From assembly GCF_037055355.1 (NCBI RefSeq), contig NZ_CP146350.1, positions 5,975,001-6,039,000 on the forward strand: DNA of 64,000 nt, given 5' to 3'. Origin of the DNA: Streptomyces sp. DG1A-41. GTDB taxonomy: Bacteria > Actinomycetota > Actinomycetes > Streptomycetales > Streptomycetaceae. Below the pieces are notes generated by a model, which was not told the origin of the DNA, did no database searches, and worked only from the letters and a program-made list of their open reading frames with translations. The position numbers were made by a program, and so were the translations under genes. Below, in pieces: positions 62,487-64,000 of the stretch. Position 1 is the first letter of the stretch. Each line of letters opens with the position of its first letter.

Positions 62487-63620
62487 CTAGAACTTGTTCC
62501 TCGGAGTGATCCCGAGGGACAGGCCCGACAGGCCCCGCTGCCGGCCTCCCAGCTTGCCTGCGATCGCGCGCAGCGCCGAGCCCGCCGGGGAGTCCGGGTC
62601 CGTCAGGACCACCGGCTTGCCGTCGTCGCCGCCCTCGCGGAGGCGGACGTCGATGGGGATGTTGCCGAGGACCGGGACGTTCGTGCCGGTCGTGCGGGTC
62701 AGGCCGTCGGCGACCACCTGGCCGCCGCCCGTGCCGAAGACGTCGACCATCTCGCCACAGTGCGGGCAGGGCAGGCCGGACATGTTCTCGACCACGCCGA
62801 CGATCTTCTGGTGGGTCTGGACGGCGATGGAGCCGGCGCGCTCGGCAACCTCGGCAGCGGCCTGCTGCGGGGTCGTGACGACCAGGATCTCGGCGTTCGG
62901 GACCAGCTGGGCGACGGAGATCGCGATGTCGCCGGTGCCGGGCGGCAGGTCCAGCAGGAGCACGTCCAGGTCGCCCCAGTACACGTCCGCGAGGAACTGC
63001 TGGAGGGCGCGGTGGAGCATCGGGCCGCGCCAGACGACCGGGGCGTTGCCCGGGGTGAACATGCCGATGGAGATGACCTTCACGCCGTGCGCCGACGGCG
63101 GCATGATCATGTTCTCGACCTGGGTCGGACGGCCGTCGGCACCCAGCATGCGCGGCACGCTGTGGCCGTAGATGTCGGCGTCGACGACACCGACCTTCAG
63201 GCCGTCGGCCGCCAGCGCCGCCGCCAGGTTCACCGTCACCGAGGACTTGCCCACGCCGCCCTTGCCGGAGGCGACCGCGTAGACGCGGGTCAGGCTGCCC
63301 GGCTTGGCGAAGGGGACCTCGCGCTCGGTCTGGCCGCCGCGCAGGGCGGAGGCCAGCTCGCGGCGCTGCTCGTCGCTCATCACGTCCAGTGTGACGTCGA
63401 CGCGGGTGACGCCCTCGACCCGGGACACCGCCTCGGTCACGCGCTGCGTGATCGTGTCCCGCATCGGGCAGCCCGAGACCGTCAGGTACACGGTGACCGC
63501 GACCGCCCCGTCCGCGCCGATCTCCACGGATTTGACCATCCCGAGTTCGGTGATGGGCTTGTGGATCTCGGGGTCGTTCACCGTCGCCAGTGCCTCGCGC
63601 ACCGCGTCTTCCGTAGCCAT
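62487..63620 (-). CDS. mrp: Mrp/ApbC-type iron-sulfur cluster carrier ATPase
   Basis: The 377-residue P-loop protein assembles or delivers Fe-S clusters. The N-terminal MIP18/DUF59 domain (VNDPEIHKPITELGMVKS, SGCPMRDTI with Cys) precedes the deviant Walker A VASGKGGVGKSSVTVN, switch DADIYGHSVPRMLG, LLDLPPGTGD and the Cys pair in ENMSGLPCPHCGEMVD that holds the bridging cluster. The start is the ATG at 63620 (MATEDAVREALATVND). The next gene (DUF1003) has the same orientation and lies 43 bases upstream, so co-transcription is likely. Confidence 0.94.
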   Translation of the reverse strand: MATEDAVREALATVNDPEIHKPITELGMVKSVEIGADGAVAVTVYLTVSGCPMRDTITQRVTEAVSRVEGVTRVDVTLDVMSDEQRRELASALRGGQTEREVPFAKPGSLTRVYAVASGKGGVGKSSVTVNLAAALAADGLKVGVVDADIYGHSVPRMLGADGRPTQVENMIMPPSAHGVKVISIGMFTPGNAPVVWRGPMLHRALQQFLADVYWGDLDVLLLDLPPGTGDIAISVAQLVPNAEILVVTTPQQAAAEVAERAGSIAVQTHQKIVGVVENMSGLPCPHCGEMVDVFGTGGGQVVADGLTRTTGTNVPVLGNIPIDVRLREGGDDGKPVVLTDPDSPAGSALRAIAGKLGGRQRGLSGLSLGITPRNKF

Positions 63621-63663
63621 AGGGTCGATGGTACGGCGCCGTACCGTGCCGTAGGAAAGGCCG

Positions 63664-64000
63664 TCAGCGGTCGTCTGCGTCACGTCCCGGTGGCCGTTCC
63701 GCCGGGAACACGACCGAGCCGTGACGGTGGCCGTTGTGGCGTTCCTCCAGTTCCTTGACCACGTCCTGGAGCTCCGAGCGGATCCAGTCGCGGGTGGCGA
63801 CCTCGCCGAGGCCGATGCGCAGGGCCGCGACCTCGCGGGTCAGGTACTCGGTGTCCGCGATCGACCGCTCGTTCTGCTTGCGGTCCTGCTCCAGATTGAC
63901 CCGGTCGCGGTCGTCCTGCCGGTTCTGCGCGAGCAGGATCAGCGGGGCGGCGTAGGAGGCCTGGAGCGACAGCATCAGGGTCAGGAAGATGAACGGGTAC
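63664..64000 (-). CDS. DUF1003 membrane protein, 3' part only
   Basis: The gene enters from the right edge and ends at 63664, so only its last 111 or so residues are seen. They show the end of a membrane helix (YPFIFLTLMLSLQASYAAPL), then the DUF1003 block APLILLAQNRQDDRDRVNLE and a conserved helix (TREVAALRIGLGEVATRDWI), ending in a charged tail. In Streptomyces this family often sits next to mrp. Confidence 0.85.
   Translation of the reverse strand, partial: YPFIFLTLMLSLQASYAAPLILLAQNRQDDRDRVNLEQDRKQNERSIADTEYLTREVAALRIGLGEVATRDWIRSELQDVVKELEERHNGHRHGSVVFPAERPPGRDADDR

Overview
The window is high-GC actinobacterial DNA and almost certainly Streptomyces chromosome. Support comes from GTG/TTG starts with strong Shine-Dalgarno sites, a five-gene oligopeptide ABC operon, the mycothiol gene mshB, an HTH/DUF397/ATPase regulatory trio, 7Fe ferredoxin plus dapC, and a SigE-type ECF sigma factor followed by its anti-sigma factor, HtrA, TatB and Mrp. 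From memory, the order dapE - LOG - folP2 - DivIVA-like - tagA - DUF3117 - O-methyltransferase - sigE - anti-sigma - htrA - tatB - mrp largely follows the M. tuberculosis Rv1202-Rv1229c order. The flanks resemble the S. coelicolor sdh/oligopeptide-transporter/mshB neighbourhood. No rRNA, tRNA, CRISPR array, integrase or transposase was seen.

Layout. 0-7 kb: a large secreted polymorphic toxin with an Imm49-type immunity gene just downstream, then a membrane-anchored GH18-like protein coupled to an aminoglycoside-phosphotransferase-fold kinase. 7-11 kb: succinate dehydrogenase operon (coiled-coil protein, cytochrome b subunit, SdhA, SdhB; minus strand). 11-22 kb: an orphan peptide-binding lipoprotein, the ribosome-associated GTPase TypA/BipA, and a complete oligopeptide ABC transporter. 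22-25 kb: a VOC protein, an S9 peptidase and a small membrane protein.

25.2-40.5 kb looks like an accessory, defence-rich insert between housekeeping genes. It carries a type I restriction-modification operon in the order hsdR-hsdS-hsdM, with an AT-richer specificity gene. Next come the HTH/DUF397 pair and a divergent HATPase, then a membrane-anchored STAND ATPase with 14 WD40 repeats. A NIPSNAP protein, an HTH protein with a hairpin leader, a Uma2-type nuclease and a HEPN protein follow.

40.5-64 kb returns to core functions. These are mycothiol biosynthesis (mshB), a peptidoglycan-binding membrane protein, a SirB1-type protein, a GNAT enzyme, ferredoxin, lysine/DAP biosynthesis (dapC, dapE), a LOG-type phosphoribohydrolase, a FolP2-type DHPS homologue, base-excision repair (tagA), and the SigE envelope-stress module with HtrA and TatB. 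The window ends with Mrp and a DUF1003 protein.

A notable oddity is that four otherwise well-conserved genes (VOC at 22.4 kb, mshB at 41.0 kb, the peptidoglycan-binding protein at 43.5 kb, SirB1 at 45.0 kb) each show an apparent frameshift with the family-like sequence resuming in another frame. This suggests either clustered sequencing errors or real decay, and it should be resolved before these proteins are used.
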